DNA of 38,806 nt from assembly GCF_029868745.1 (NCBI RefSeq), contig NZ_JARWOP010000076.1, forward strand, positions 1 through 38,806, read 5' to 3'. The stretch's first letter is position 1. Every line of letters begins with the position of its first letter. Shown here piece by piece: positions 16,203 to 23,888 of this stretch. The position numbers and the translations under genes were made by a program. The notes beneath the pieces are model-generated. The model was not told where the DNA came from. It worked only from the letters and a program-made list of their open reading frames with translations, and did not search any database. The DNA comes from Nocardia wallacei. Its GTDB lineage: Bacteria; Actinomycetota; Actinomycetes; Mycobacteriales; Mycobacteriaceae.

Positions 16203-16528
16203 TTCCTCTTGCCTATCTGCGCCGGTCGGCAGCAGGGACCCCCACCGCCAGGGCCGGAACCGGGCGGACGACGGCGGCTGGGTATCCATTCGTCCCACAT
16301 CGCGGCGTGCACCCGATCCCAGAGCGCACCCCACCGCCACGATGTCTGCTCGCGGGCGTCGACGAGATCGGTGCCTGGTGCGAATACCCGACGCTCTCCC
16401 GTGTCGTAGTCGTGCGCCTCCACGATCTCGATGTGCCTGTCCCTGTCGTGCTCGTGCACTGGTCTCCACACGGCTCTCCGCGTGCCTACTTCGGTCGTCT
16501 CTACCTTCGGTCCGGTCACGTCATCCAT
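16199..16528 (-). CDS. Small orphan protein, unknown function
   Basis: The 109-residue protein is unrecognised. The central part is acidic and tryptophan-rich (RAVWRPVHEHDRDRHIEIVE; ALWDRVHAAMWDEWIP), and the tail is Pro/Gly/Arg-rich with CC. No transmembrane segment or signal peptide is seen. Support for it being real comes from context: it begins 18 bp after the preceding gene and its stop overlaps the next ATG by 4 bases, making a compact unit with its neighbours. No clear ribosome-binding site precedes ATG 16528, so translation may depend on coupling. Function unknown. Confidence 0.6.
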   Translation of the reverse strand: MDDVTGPKVETTEVGTRRAVWRPVHEHDRDRHIEIVEAHDYDTGERRVFAPGTDLVDAREQTSWRWGALWDRVHAAMWDEWIPSRRRPPGSGPGGGGPCCRPAQIGKRK

Positions 16529-16546
16529 ATCGGCACCCGGTGCGCG

Positions 16547-17206
16547 CTACGCGGTTTCGCGCAGCTGCGCGGCCATGTCGTCCATCGCGTCCAGCACCGC
16601 TCGCAGGTGCCGGCCGACTGGCTCCGTATCGCCGGATACCGGGTCGTCGCACCCGATCCCGCGTTCGGCGGCCCGTTCGCTCGGCGTGGTCACCGAGGGG
16701 GCGATCTTGCCTGCCCGCACCAGTCGATTCAGCGCGGTGTGCTTCCGTGGGCATTCCAGTGCGCGGCATTCGATGTGCTGTTGCATGATCCGAGCCGATT
16801 CGGCGAGGTCCAACTCGTAGTCCGGAAACCTGTGCGCCGCAGGGTCACACAATGGCGGAAACGCCCGTGACCACGTTTCACCCGGGCACACGGTTTCGAG
16901 GACGAACCGGTCACACACCCGCGCCGGGCGGTGGTCGACCACCTCCAGGTCGTACACGACGATTGCGGCGGCGTGGATGCCGACACCCATAGTGATCGCA
17001 TAGCCGATCGGGTCCTGGTGCCCTGCCGGTGGGCGCACCGTGTAAACATAGTAATACCCCAGTTCGGCGGCCCGGCGCTGGAGTACGCGACGACGTTCCG
17101 GCGCATCCGGCCCGGATATGTCGAACCCAATGGCCTTGGGGCGCTGGATATTTGGCTGTATGGTAGTGGTGACACTCTGACCTTGCTCGTGCGCTTTCAC
17201 ACTCAT
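16547..17206 (-). CDS. Orphan protein with resolvase-like N-terminal fold
   Basis: The 219-residue protein has no named family. Residues about 20-100 (AIGFDISGPDAPERRRVLQR, AAELGYYYVYTVRPPAG, GIHAAAIVVYDLEVVDHRPA) follow the same strand-helix-LGY-strand layout as the 15837-16202 product, suggesting a shared resolvase-like fold without a catalytic serine. The C-terminal half has an ESARIMQQHIECRALECPRK segment followed by HTALNRLVRAGKIAP, a cysteine-containing motif recurring in Nocardia orphan proteins. ATG 17206 has GGAAGAG 7 bases upstream. It heads a minus-strand run of four genes ending in the DUF5753 regulator and is transcribed away from the second regulator at 17593. Confidence 0.68.
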   Translation of the reverse strand: MSVKAHEQGQSVTTTIQPNIQRPKAIGFDISGPDAPERRRVLQRRAAELGYYYVYTVRPPAGHQDPIGYAITMGVGIHAAAIVVYDLEVVDHRPARVCDRFVLETVCPGETWSRAFPPLCDPAAHRFPDYELDLAESARIMQQHIECRALECPRKHTALNRLVRAGKIAPSVTTPSERAAERGIGCDDPVSGDTEPVGRHLRAVLDAMDDMAAQLRETA

Positions 17207-17592
17207 GTCGGATCTCTTCCGAAGCTGTTGTATAGGTGTGGTTTCCAGGGCAGTCGAACGGGAGCCGGAGAGCCCCACTCGGGACACCCACCCCGGTAGG
17301 GCAGGACGCGACGGGGAGGGCGTGCCTGCCGAACGACACCGGGTGTCCAGGTCGAACGAGTTCGGACGATCTACAGCAGAACCTGGTCGGGACCGCCCCT
17401 ATGGCAACGTATCCGTTTGCCCACGCTCGACTGCCACGCACAGGAAAGCACTTAACCCGCAGGTCAAACACCCTGACGCAGCACACTTTCGAAATTCGCT
17501 CGAAACGCCAGGACTGGTCACGCGACCGGCGTTAGTGTTGTCACGCGGCAGGACAAGGTAGCCGCGAAACACAGGACAGGGGGACGGACACA
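17207..17592. other. Divergent intergenic region between two accessory units
   Basis: About 390 bp separate the minus-strand orphan set from the plus-strand XRE-DUF5753/DUF397 pair. It contains a -10-like TAGTGT at 17533-17538, flanked by a direct repeat GTCACGCG at 17517-17524 and 17540-17547, which could be an operator for the downstream XRE protein. ORFs crossing the region are shadows without family resemblance. Confidence 0.5.
17517..17547 (+). promoter_or_regulatory. Candidate promoter/operator of the XRE-DUF5753 gene
   Basis: TAGTGT (17533-17538) fits the TANNNT -10 pattern and sits between two copies of GTCACGCG spaced 23 bp start to start. A repressor bound to both copies would cover the -10. 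No obvious -35 consensus was found. Confidence 0.35.
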
Positions 17593-18495
17593 ATGACCGA
17601 GGACGACGACCGCGAAGACACCCGCAGTTCATTGCCGCGCCGCCAACTGGGCCGACTGCTCAGGGAAGGCCGTCAGGAAGTCGGCATGACCACCGACGCG
17701 GCAGCCCGCGCCATGGGGCTCAGCAAGAACTCCGTGAGCCAGCTCGAGTTGGGGCGAGTGCAACGGATCCGGGAACGGGACATCCGCGATTACTGCGACC
17801 TCTATGGTATCGAGGGCGAAAAGCGCGAAGCAGCAATGGAACTGGCCCGGCAGAAGCCGGTCCGGTCCTGGCTGCACGGGTACGACGACATCATCTCGTC
17901 GAAGTTCAGCCTGTATACCCAGTTGGAGGCTGCCGCCAGCGAGCTCGCAGCCTTCCAACCGCTGACGATCCCCGGCCTGTTGCAAACATCCGACTACGCG
18001 ACCGCTCTGGATCGCCAGTTCTACACGAACGTAGCGGATATCGAACGCAGCGTCATCCTCCGGATGAAACGGCAACATCTGCTGACCAGGAATCGGAAAC
18101 CATTGCGGCTCACCGTAATTATCACGGAATCGGTCGTACGCACGGTCGTCGGCAGCCCTGCGGTCATGGCGGCGCAGCTCCGCCACATCGTGGCGATGAG
18201 CACCCGCGACAACGTCACCATCCGGCTACTGCCGTACCGGGCCGGAATCCCGCTCGGATACGGAGCTTCGCCGTTCATCGTCTTGACTTTCCCGAAGGAC
18301 GGGCGCGGCAATCCGATCGAACCGACGACGGTCTACGCCGAGAATTCCCCGACCGGTGACGTCTACCTGGAGCGCCGGGACGACGTTCGACGGTGCCGTG
18401 AGGTGTTCCGTAAGCTGCGGGAGGCATCGCTGGATGAAGGCCCTACGCGGGATCTGATACGAGAGGTAGCAAGTTACTATGATCGATTCCGTTGA
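17593..18495 (+). CDS. XRE regulator with DUF5753 domain (Scr1-like)
   Basis: The 300-residue protein has an N-terminal helix-turn-helix (GRLLREGRQEVGMTTDAAAR, AMGLSKNSVSQLELGRVQRI; residues about 18-60) and a DUF5753 domain (LTIPGLLQTSDYATALDRQF, RMKRQHLLTRNRKPLRLTVI, NVTIRLLPYRAGIPLGYGA). It overlaps the following DUF397 gene by 17 bp. XRE/DUF397 pairs are abundant in actinomycetes, influence development and antibiotic production in Streptomyces, and have been described there as toxin-antitoxin-like. The ATG at 17593 has a GGGGGA ribosome-binding site about 7 bases upstream. It shares its family with the product of 14876-15745, but the two are divergent in sequence, so they are unlikely to be a recent duplication. 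Confidence 0.9.
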   Translation: MTEDDDREDTRSSLPRRQLGRLLREGRQEVGMTTDAAARAMGLSKNSVSQLELGRVQRIRERDIRDYCDLYGIEGEKREAAMELARQKPVRSWLHGYDDIISSKFSLYTQLEAAASELAAFQPLTIPGLLQTSDYATALDRQFYTNVADIERSVILRMKRQHLLTRNRKPLRLTVIITESVVRTVVGSPAVMAAQLRHIVAMSTRDNVTIRLLPYRAGIPLGYGASPFIVLTFPKDGRGNPIEPTTVYAENSPTGDVYLERRDDVRRCREVFRKLREASLDEGPTRDLIREVASYYDRFR

Positions 18496-18691
18496 CCTGT
18501 CGCAGGCACACTGGCGTAAGTCCAGTTATAGCGGCGGTGGCAAGGAATGCGTGGAGGTCGCCTTCGTGAACGGCGTTGTCGGCGTCCGGGACTCGAAGAA
18601 CCCGACCGGCCCGGCGCTGATCTTCACCCCGGGCGAGTGGGAAGCTTTCACAGCAGGCGTACAAGATGGAGAGTTCACACGCCTCTCCTGA
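18479..18691 (+). CDS. DUF397 protein, partner of the XRE-DUF5753 regulator
   Basis: The 70-residue protein has the full DUF397 signature: AHWRKSSYSGGGKECVEVAF, then GVVGVRDSKNPTGPALIFTP, then EWEAFTAGVQDGEF. DUF397 proteins are small acidic partners of XRE-DUF5753 regulators and modulate them. The start at 18479 overlaps the regulator's 3' end by 17 bp in another frame, typical of this pair and consistent with coupled translation. No membrane segment or signal is present. Confidence 0.93.
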   Translation: MIDSVDLSQAHWRKSSYSGGGKECVEVAFVNGVVGVRDSKNPTGPALIFTPGEWEAFTAGVQDGEFTRLS

Positions 18692-18752
18692 CACCCGCAG
18701 CACCTCGAATACCGGATCAACTCGGACTGCGCAACCGAGGACATCCGGCCAC

Positions 18753-18784
18753 AACCCTCGGACAAACTCTTCGGGCCGAGGGTT
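18753..18784. terminator. Hairpin terminator after the DUF397 gene
   Basis: AACCCTCGG and CCGAGGGTT pair perfectly around a 14-base loop, followed by TGTCGTTGCT. It lies 62 bp after the DUF397 stop, in the space before the convergent MFS gene's 3' end. Confidence 0.6.
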
Positions 18785-18859
18785 TGTCGTTGCTCAGCAA
18801 GCCGTCCAGGCGGCAATGGGTTGCGTGATACTCCCTGCGTGACCAGCTGGTTTCACTAG

Positions 18860-18922
18860 CTCGTACCCGGCACGCCCGCACTCGTTCCCGGCACGCCATC
18901 GCTCGTTCCGGCACGCTCCTGG
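18860..18922. repeat. Three imperfect 21-bp tandem repeats
   Basis: Three consecutive 21-mers start CTCGTACCCGGCACGCC, CTCGTTCCCGGCACGCC and CTCGTTCCGGCACGCTCC (18860, 18881, 18902). They end 7 bp before the MFS stop codon in a non-coding stretch and could vary in copy number between strains. Confidence 0.7.
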
Positions 18923-18928
18923 CCCGGA

Positions 18929-20164
18929 TCACCAGCTGTCTTCGAGCATCCTCGGCTTGCACGCCTGCCATGCACCCGTCAGGAGCACCAGGACGGCGAC
19001 GGAAAGAAGAGCGAACGGGGCGCCCCAGCCACCGGTCAGATCGTGCAGCACGCCGAACAGCAGCGGACCCACGCAGGCGACCGTGTAGCCGACGCCCTGG
19101 GTGAACCCGGACAGCGCGGCCGAACCGGCCTGGGTGCGGGTGCGCAGATTGATCAGGGTCAGCGCCATCGGGAAGGTGCTCGGCCCCAGCCCCAGCAGCA
19201 CCACCCACAGCCAGGGCGCCGCCATCGGCGCCGTCAGCAGTCCGCCGAACGCCACGAAAAAGCAGATGGCACAACCGATCACGATCGGGAACGGATTGCG
19301 CACCCGCGCGGTCACGCTCGGCGCGGTGAGCGCGGCGACCAGACCGATCATCGAGAAGACACCGACCATGGTGCCGCCGAACGCCGCGGACGCCCCGGCG
19401 TCGGAGAAGATCTTGGGCAGCCAGGTGAACATGGCGTAGGTGCTCAGCGAGGTCATACCGAACATCCCGGCCATCCCCCACGCCACCGGCGAGCGCCACA
19501 CCTTGCCGCCGGCGGGTTGCGTCCCGGTCGGCAGCGCCGTGCGGTCGGCCTGATCGTGCCCGCGGCGCCCGCGCAGCACCCCGAGCCACGGCAGCGCGGC
19601 CGCGAATCCCAGCAGCGACCACAGCCCCAGCGACACCCGCCAGCCCGCGGCGTCGGCCACCGGCACCGCGATCAGCGCCGGCATCACCGTGCCCAGCTGC
19701 ACCATGGTGATGTACAGCGAACTGAGCACCGCGAGATGATCGGCGAAGTATCGCTTGACCAACGGCGGAATCACCACGTTGCCGATGCCCATGCCGGCCA
19801 GCGCCAGCGCGGAGAGCGCCAGCAGCTCCCAGGTGTCGGGCACCATCGCGCGGGCGAGCTGGCCGACACCCGCCATCAGCATCGCCACGAGCGCGGTGCG
19901 CTCGAGGCCGAGCCGCCGCACGAAGATCGGCGTCAGCACGCCGGCGAAGGCGAACATGGCGGTGGGGATCATCCCGAACACGCCGACGACGGCAGTCGAG
20001 TAGCCGATGTCCCCGCCGATGCGCTCGGCCAGCGGAGTGAAGGCGGTGACCGCGAGGCGCAGCGTGAACGCCGACATGAGGATCGCGGCGAGCACCAGCA
20101 GCCGCCCCTCGATCAGCGAGCGGCGGCGGACCTCGGTGGTGGTGTGCTCAACGGTTACCGTCAC
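18929..20164 (-). CDS. MFS transporter, CynX/NimT family
   Basis: The 411-residue protein has about 12 hydrophobic helices and the CynX/NimT layout (LRLAVTAFTPLAERIGGDIG; LALAGMGIGNVVIPPLVKRY; SGFTQGVGYTVACVGPLLFG). Family members move small anions or nitro compounds (cyanate, 2-nitroimidazole); the substrate here is unknown. GTG 20164 is chosen because a -10-like TATGAT lies 6 bases upstream, consistent with a leaderless transcript; an in-frame ATG at 20200 lacks a ribosome-binding site and would span the putative promoter. It is divergent from the GntR regulator at 20230, which is its likely controller. Confidence 0.88.
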   Translation of the reverse strand: MTVTVEHTTTEVRRRSLIEGRLLVLAAILMSAFTLRLAVTAFTPLAERIGGDIGYSTAVVGVFGMIPTAMFAFAGVLTPIFVRRLGLERTALVAMLMAGVGQLARAMVPDTWELLALSALALAGMGIGNVVIPPLVKRYFADHLAVLSSLYITMVQLGTVMPALIAVPVADAAGWRVSLGLWSLLGFAAALPWLGVLRGRRGHDQADRTALPTGTQPAGGKVWRSPVAWGMAGMFGMTSLSTYAMFTWLPKIFSDAGASAAFGGTMVGVFSMIGLVAALTAPSVTARVRNPFPIVIGCAICFFVAFGGLLTAPMAAPWLWVVLLGLGPSTFPMALTLINLRTRTQAGSAALSGFTQGVGYTVACVGPLLFGVLHDLTGGWGAPFALLSVAVLVLLTGAWQACKPRMLEDSW

Positions 20165-20170
20165 GTAAAA

Positions 20171-20192
20171 ATCATAGGATGATTGGATGATC
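20171..20192. promoter_or_regulatory. Palindromic operator candidate between MFS and GntR genes
   Basis: ATCAT-AGG-ATGAT (20171-20183) is a perfect inverted repeat, followed by a further copy of the half-site in TGGATGATC (20184-20192). It overlaps the -10-like box of the MFS gene and lies about 40-60 bp before the GntR start. FadR-type GntR proteins commonly bind such short palindromes in the divergent promoter next to their own gene. Confidence 0.5.
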
Positions 20193-20229
20193 GGACGCAA
20201 AGAATGTGAGCAGGGGTACTCTATGGAGC

Positions 20230-20898
20230 GTGCAGCCCGTCCGTCGCACCAGCCTCATCGCTCAGGTCACCGAGCAGCTGCGTGCCGAAATCCGTTCCGG
20301 CCGTTGGTCCGTCGGCTCCCGCATTCCCACCGAACCGGAGCTGACCGAACTCACCGGCACCGGGCGCAACACCGTTCGTGAGGCCGTACAGGCCCTCGTG
20401 CACGCCGGCATGCTCGAACGCCGCCAGGGGTCCGGCACCTACGTGATCGCCACCTCCGATCTCGGTGGCGCCCTTGCCAAGTACTTCGCCGACGCGGTCG
20501 AGCGCGACATCCTGGAGCTGCGCCAGGCCCTCGACACCCAGGCCGCCCGGCTGGCGGCGCAGCGCCGCGACGACACCGACATCGCCACTCTGCTGCGGTT
20601 GCTGGAAGAACGCCGGCAGGCCTGGGACGAGCACAACCCCGCCGCCGTCGAGGCCGACGTGGAACTGCACCGGGCCATCGTGGTGGCCAGCCACAACGCG
20701 GTGTATCTGGAGTTCTACGATTCCCTGCTGCCGGTGATCGAGGACGGAATCCGCAGTCGCACAGCCAAATCCGGCGACTCCTTCCACACCGAGCACGCCG
20801 ATCTGGTGCACGCCGTGATCGACGGCGACCCCGAGCGCGCGGCGCGGGCGGCCAACTGCTTCCTCGGCTCCCTCATCGCCGAATTCCCGGACAAGTAA
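20230..20898 (+). CDS. FadR-subfamily GntR regulator
   Basis: The 222-residue protein has an N-terminal winged helix (TSLIAQVTEQLRAEIRSGRW, IPTEPELTELTGTGRNTVRE, LVHAGMLERRQGSGTYV) and a C-terminal all-helical FCD domain. Candidate metal/ligand residues of FCD are in EADVELHRAIVVASHN and HTEHADLVHAVIDGD. GTG 20230 is preferred to GTG 20206: TACTCT lies 7 bases upstream (leaderless pattern), and the homology starts immediately (VRRTSLIAQV). It probably represses the divergent MFS gene through the palindrome at 20171-20183, released by a small carboxylate or similar ligand. Ligand identity is not deducible. Confidence 0.88.
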   Translation: MQPVRRTSLIAQVTEQLRAEIRSGRWSVGSRIPTEPELTELTGTGRNTVREAVQALVHAGMLERRQGSGTYVIATSDLGGALAKYFADAVERDILELRQALDTQAARLAAQRRDDTDIATLLRLLEERRQAWDEHNPAAVEADVELHRAIVVASHNAVYLEFYDSLLPVIEDGIRSRTAKSGDSFHTEHADLVHAVIDGDPERAARAANCFLGSLIAEFPDK

Positions 20899-21074
20899 AC
20901 GAGTCGTCACCGCGGGGCAAGTCGGCGGGTGAGCGCGATTTGCCGAGCCCGTCATCTCACGCGACGTGTGCGTAACGCCACATTCGTACGGTGGACGCGA
21001 CCGCCGGGGGATCCGGATTCACCGCCGGAACTCCCGCGATGAGGGCGGTCACCCCTTCGTGAGAGGAAGCGCCG

Positions 21075-22559
21075 ATGACCACCACCGACGCCGCGGTACG
21101 TACCGGTCCGGACCCAGCCACCTTCCAGCACCAGACCCGCGGGCGCTGGCTGGAACATTGGGAACCGGACAACGAAAGCTTTTGGGAGAGCGGCGGAAAG
21201 CGGACCGCGCGCAAGAACCTGCTCTACTCGGTCTTCGCCGAGAACCTCGGCTTCAGCGTCTGGGTGCTGTGGGCCAGCGTGGTCACAGCGATGGGTCCGG
21301 CGGGCTTCGACTTCCTGGCCGGGCTCGGCAAGGGCGATCCGGTCGCGGTGGGCAATTCGCTCCTGCTGACCTCCACCCCCACGCTGGTCGGCGCCGCGCT
21401 GCGGATTCCCTACACCTTCGCCATCCCGCGCTTCGGCGGCCGCGCGTTCACCGTGTTCAGCGCCGGAATGCTGCTGCTGCCGACGCTGGGGCTGGCGTGG
21501 TTCGTCAACCAGCCGGACACGCCGTTCTGGGTGTTCATGCTGCTGGCCGCGCTCGCCGGTGTCGGCGGCGGCAACTTCTCCTCGTCGATGGCCAATATCA
21601 ACTTCTTCTTCCCGGAGGGCAAGAAGGGCGCGGCCCTGGGCATCAACGCCGCCGGCGGCAATCTCGGCGTCGCGCAGACCCAACTGTTCGTGCCCCTGAT
21701 CATCACCCTCGGCACCCACCTGATGGCCAAGGACGCGGGCGGCTACCGCTTCGGCATCACCCTCGCCACCCTGATGTGGATCCCGTTCATCCTGATCGCG
21801 ATGGCCGGGGCGCTGCGCTACATGGACTCCATCACCGGGGCCAAGGCCGACGGCCGCTCGTACCGCCTGGCCCTGACCAACCCGCACACCTGGGTGATGG
21901 CGGTGCTCTACATCGGCACCTTCGGCTCGTTCATCGGCTTCTCCTTCGCGTTCCCGACGCTGCTCAAGGCCAATTTCCCCGATCTGGCCAAGATCGGCTG
22001 GATGAGCACGATCGGCAACCTGGCCTTCCTCGGGGCGCTGGTCGGGTCGATGAGCCGGCCCTTCGGCGGCTGGATCTCCGACAGGCTGACCGGTGGCCGG
22101 ATCACGCTGTACGTGTTCGCCGGAATGGCGGTGTCGACGGTGTTGATCATGGCCGCGCTGTCGGCGAAAAGCTTTCCGCTGTACCTGATCTCGTTCCTGC
22201 TGCTGTTCGTGCTCAGCGGTGTCGGCAACGGTTCCACCTACCGGATGATCCCGTCGATCTTCATCGCCGAATCCAAGCGGCGCGCCAGCGAGGCGGGCGA
22301 GGACACCGCGTCGGCGTTGATCTCGGCGAAGCGCCAGGCCGGCGCCGCGATCGGCGTGATCGGCGCGGTGGGCGCCTCCGGCGGCTGGCTGCTGCAGCAG
22401 GCACTGCGCCTGTCCAACAACCACTTCGGCAGCATGTCGCCGGCCTTCTGGGCCTACGCGGTGGCCTTCCTCGCGATGGCCGGGCTCACTTGGTGGTGCT
22501 ATCTGCGGTCGTCGTTCGCGGTCCGCCGGGCGCCGTCACTGGCTTACGCGCGGGTGTAA
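21075..22559 (+). CDS. Second NarK-family nitrate/nitrite transporter
   Basis: The 494-residue MFS protein has the nitrate/nitrite porter signatures ALAGVGGGNFSSSMANINFF, with FFPEGKKGAALGINAAGGNL, and a second-half counterpart FVLSGVGNGSTYRMIPSIF. The N-terminus WLEHWEPDNESFWESGGKR is of the same type as the paralogue at 9564-11057 (HWDAEDVEAWEAGGKN). It differs through much of its length, including an EAGEDTASALISAKRQAGA segment, so it is an older paralogue and not a recent copy. ATG 21075 has GAGGA 8 bases upstream. It stands alone, without nitrite or nitrate reductase genes beside it; a separate condition or direction of transport is possible. Confidence 0.92.
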   Translation: MTTTDAAVRTGPDPATFQHQTRGRWLEHWEPDNESFWESGGKRTARKNLLYSVFAENLGFSVWVLWASVVTAMGPAGFDFLAGLGKGDPVAVGNSLLLTSTPTLVGAALRIPYTFAIPRFGGRAFTVFSAGMLLLPTLGLAWFVNQPDTPFWVFMLLAALAGVGGGNFSSSMANINFFFPEGKKGAALGINAAGGNLGVAQTQLFVPLIITLGTHLMAKDAGGYRFGITLATLMWIPFILIAMAGALRYMDSITGAKADGRSYRLALTNPHTWVMAVLYIGTFGSFIGFSFAFPTLLKANFPDLAKIGWMSTIGNLAFLGALVGSMSRPFGGWISDRLTGGRITLYVFAGMAVSTVLIMAALSAKSFPLYLISFLLLFVLSGVGNGSTYRMIPSIFIAESKRRASEAGEDTASALISAKRQAGAAIGVIGAVGASGGWLLQQALRLSNNHFGSMSPAFWAYAVAFLAMAGLTWWCYLRSSFAVRRAPSLAYARV

Positions 22560-22617
22560 CACTTCGCGCACCAGGACAGATGATCAAGTAAGCGGGTATC
22601 GCTTTGTGCCACCGACT

Positions 22618-22642
22618 GATCCGGCCCTGACCAAGCCGGATC
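22618..22642. terminator. Hairpin between convergent NarK-like and TIGR02569 genes
   Basis: GATCCGGC and GCCGGATC pair perfectly around a nine-base loop, 58 bp after the transporter stop. No U tail follows. It is a plausible terminator for the plus-strand gene. Confidence 0.5.
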
Positions 22643-22745
22643 CCCAGGGCACGGTCGCCGTCGTCCCCCCTGCCGTCGGCGTCCGTGCCCGCCCGCTTGT
22701 CTGGCCCGTCGAGCTTTTACAGCGCTGTGCGCCAAAGGTTTCCGC

Positions 22746-23597
22746 TCAGAGCAGCATGCGCGTCATGTCGGCCGTGCGAGCGAGTCCGGGGAAGGCTTCC
22801 GGGGTGGAACGCGGATGCAGCGCATGGACCGCGAGCCGGAACATGACCGCCCGCAACACCATTTGCGGCCACTCCGGTAGATCCGACCAGCGGTGCAGCA
22901 GCCCGTCGTCGGCGCCGCCCCAGGACAGCGCGTCGACCACGATCACCCCCGCCGCCCACGGCGCGGGCCGCCAATAGGGGGTCAGATCGGTGAGGCCGGG
23001 AGTGAACGTCCCCGCGAACAGCACGGTCCCGAACAGGTCGCCGTGCACCAGCTGGGCCGGGGTCTGCACGGGTTTGCGCAGCGTGGCCAGCTGGGTGAGC
23101 AACTCCAGGCTCCGCCGCCCGTCGGGTGAGGTGGACGGCAGCATGCCGCCCACCTTCAGGCTGCGGAGCGGGACCGGTTCCCACGCGGCGCGGTCGGCGG
23201 CGACGAACACGTCGACGTCCACCCACGGTGCGATCGGCTGCTGGATCAGGAACCGCGGCCGCTCCAGCTTGGCCGTGGCCTGGTGCAGCCGCAGCGACAC
23301 CGACACCACCTCGTCGTGCCGCGGCTCGGGCGTGCCTTCCAGGAACGTATCCGCGCGCCAGCCCGCCACGACGTAGCGCCCGTCGGTGCCGCGCACCGGC
23401 CGGGCCACCCGCAGGCCGTCGACCTGCAGCGTCTCGCGGACCTTGGCCGACCAGGCGGCCCGGGCATGATCCGCCACCGGGGACAGCACCACGTCGCCGC
23501 AGCGCCATCCGCCGTCCCAGTCGCCGAGCGCGACCGGCGTCACCTCGCGAAGACCGAACGTGGCCCGAACATGCTCGGGAGGTTCCACAGAAGTCAC
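22746..23597 (-). CDS. TIGR02569 family protein (kinase-like fold)
   Basis: The 283-residue protein is the actinobacterial TIGR02569 family, corresponding in context to Rv3205c next to moeZ. Segments include ALGDWDGGWRCGDVVLSPVA, QTPAQLVHGDLFGTVLF and GVIVVDALSWGGADDGLLH. The HGDLFGTVLF and VVDAL stretches resemble the catalytic and metal-binding loops of aminoglycoside phosphotransferase-like kinases, suggesting an APH-like fold with unknown substrate. GTG 23597 is favoured: TACGGT lies 6 bases upstream (leaderless pattern) and the protein then begins TSVEPPEHVRATFGL; an ATG at 23660 has no support. It is transcribed in the same direction as moeZ. Confidence 0.82.
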   Translation of the reverse strand: MTSVEPPEHVRATFGLREVTPVALGDWDGGWRCGDVVLSPVADHARAAWSAKVRETLQVDGLRVARPVRGTDGRYVVAGWRADTFLEGTPEPRHDEVVSVSLRLHQATAKLERPRFLIQQPIAPWVDVDVFVAADRAAWEPVPLRSLKVGGMLPSTSPDGRRSLELLTQLATLRKPVQTPAQLVHGDLFGTVLFAGTFTPGLTDLTPYWRPAPWAAGVIVVDALSWGGADDGLLHRWSDLPEWPQMVLRAVMFRLAVHALHPRSTPEAFPGLARTADMTRMLL

Positions 23598-23888
23598 GGC
23601 CGTACCGTACTCCCGGACCGTTGTCCACCCAGGAAGCCGCGCCGAGGTAGCGATCAGCACGAGCTAACCCGCCTCTCCGCGTTGCCAACCCGCCTCTTCG
23701 CGTGTCAGACCGCACGGGCCCGCGCCGCGGGACGTCGTGACAGGTCCTGCGCAATTGCCCGGTTACCGCTCGGCCGCACCGGCGAGTTGCCGTCCACATC
23801 CGAATTCCGTTGGTACGCAGGGCAAATATACGCGATAACGACCTTTCGTACCGGCCGGTTCTCAGACGCGGGAAACGCGCGGGGCGGG

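Noticed and set aside
20952..22424. 490-residue open frame on the minus strand opposite the second NarK gene
   Set aside because: Low-complexity Arg/Gln/His composition typical of antisense shadows in high-GC DNA; the plus strand clearly encodes an MFS transporter.
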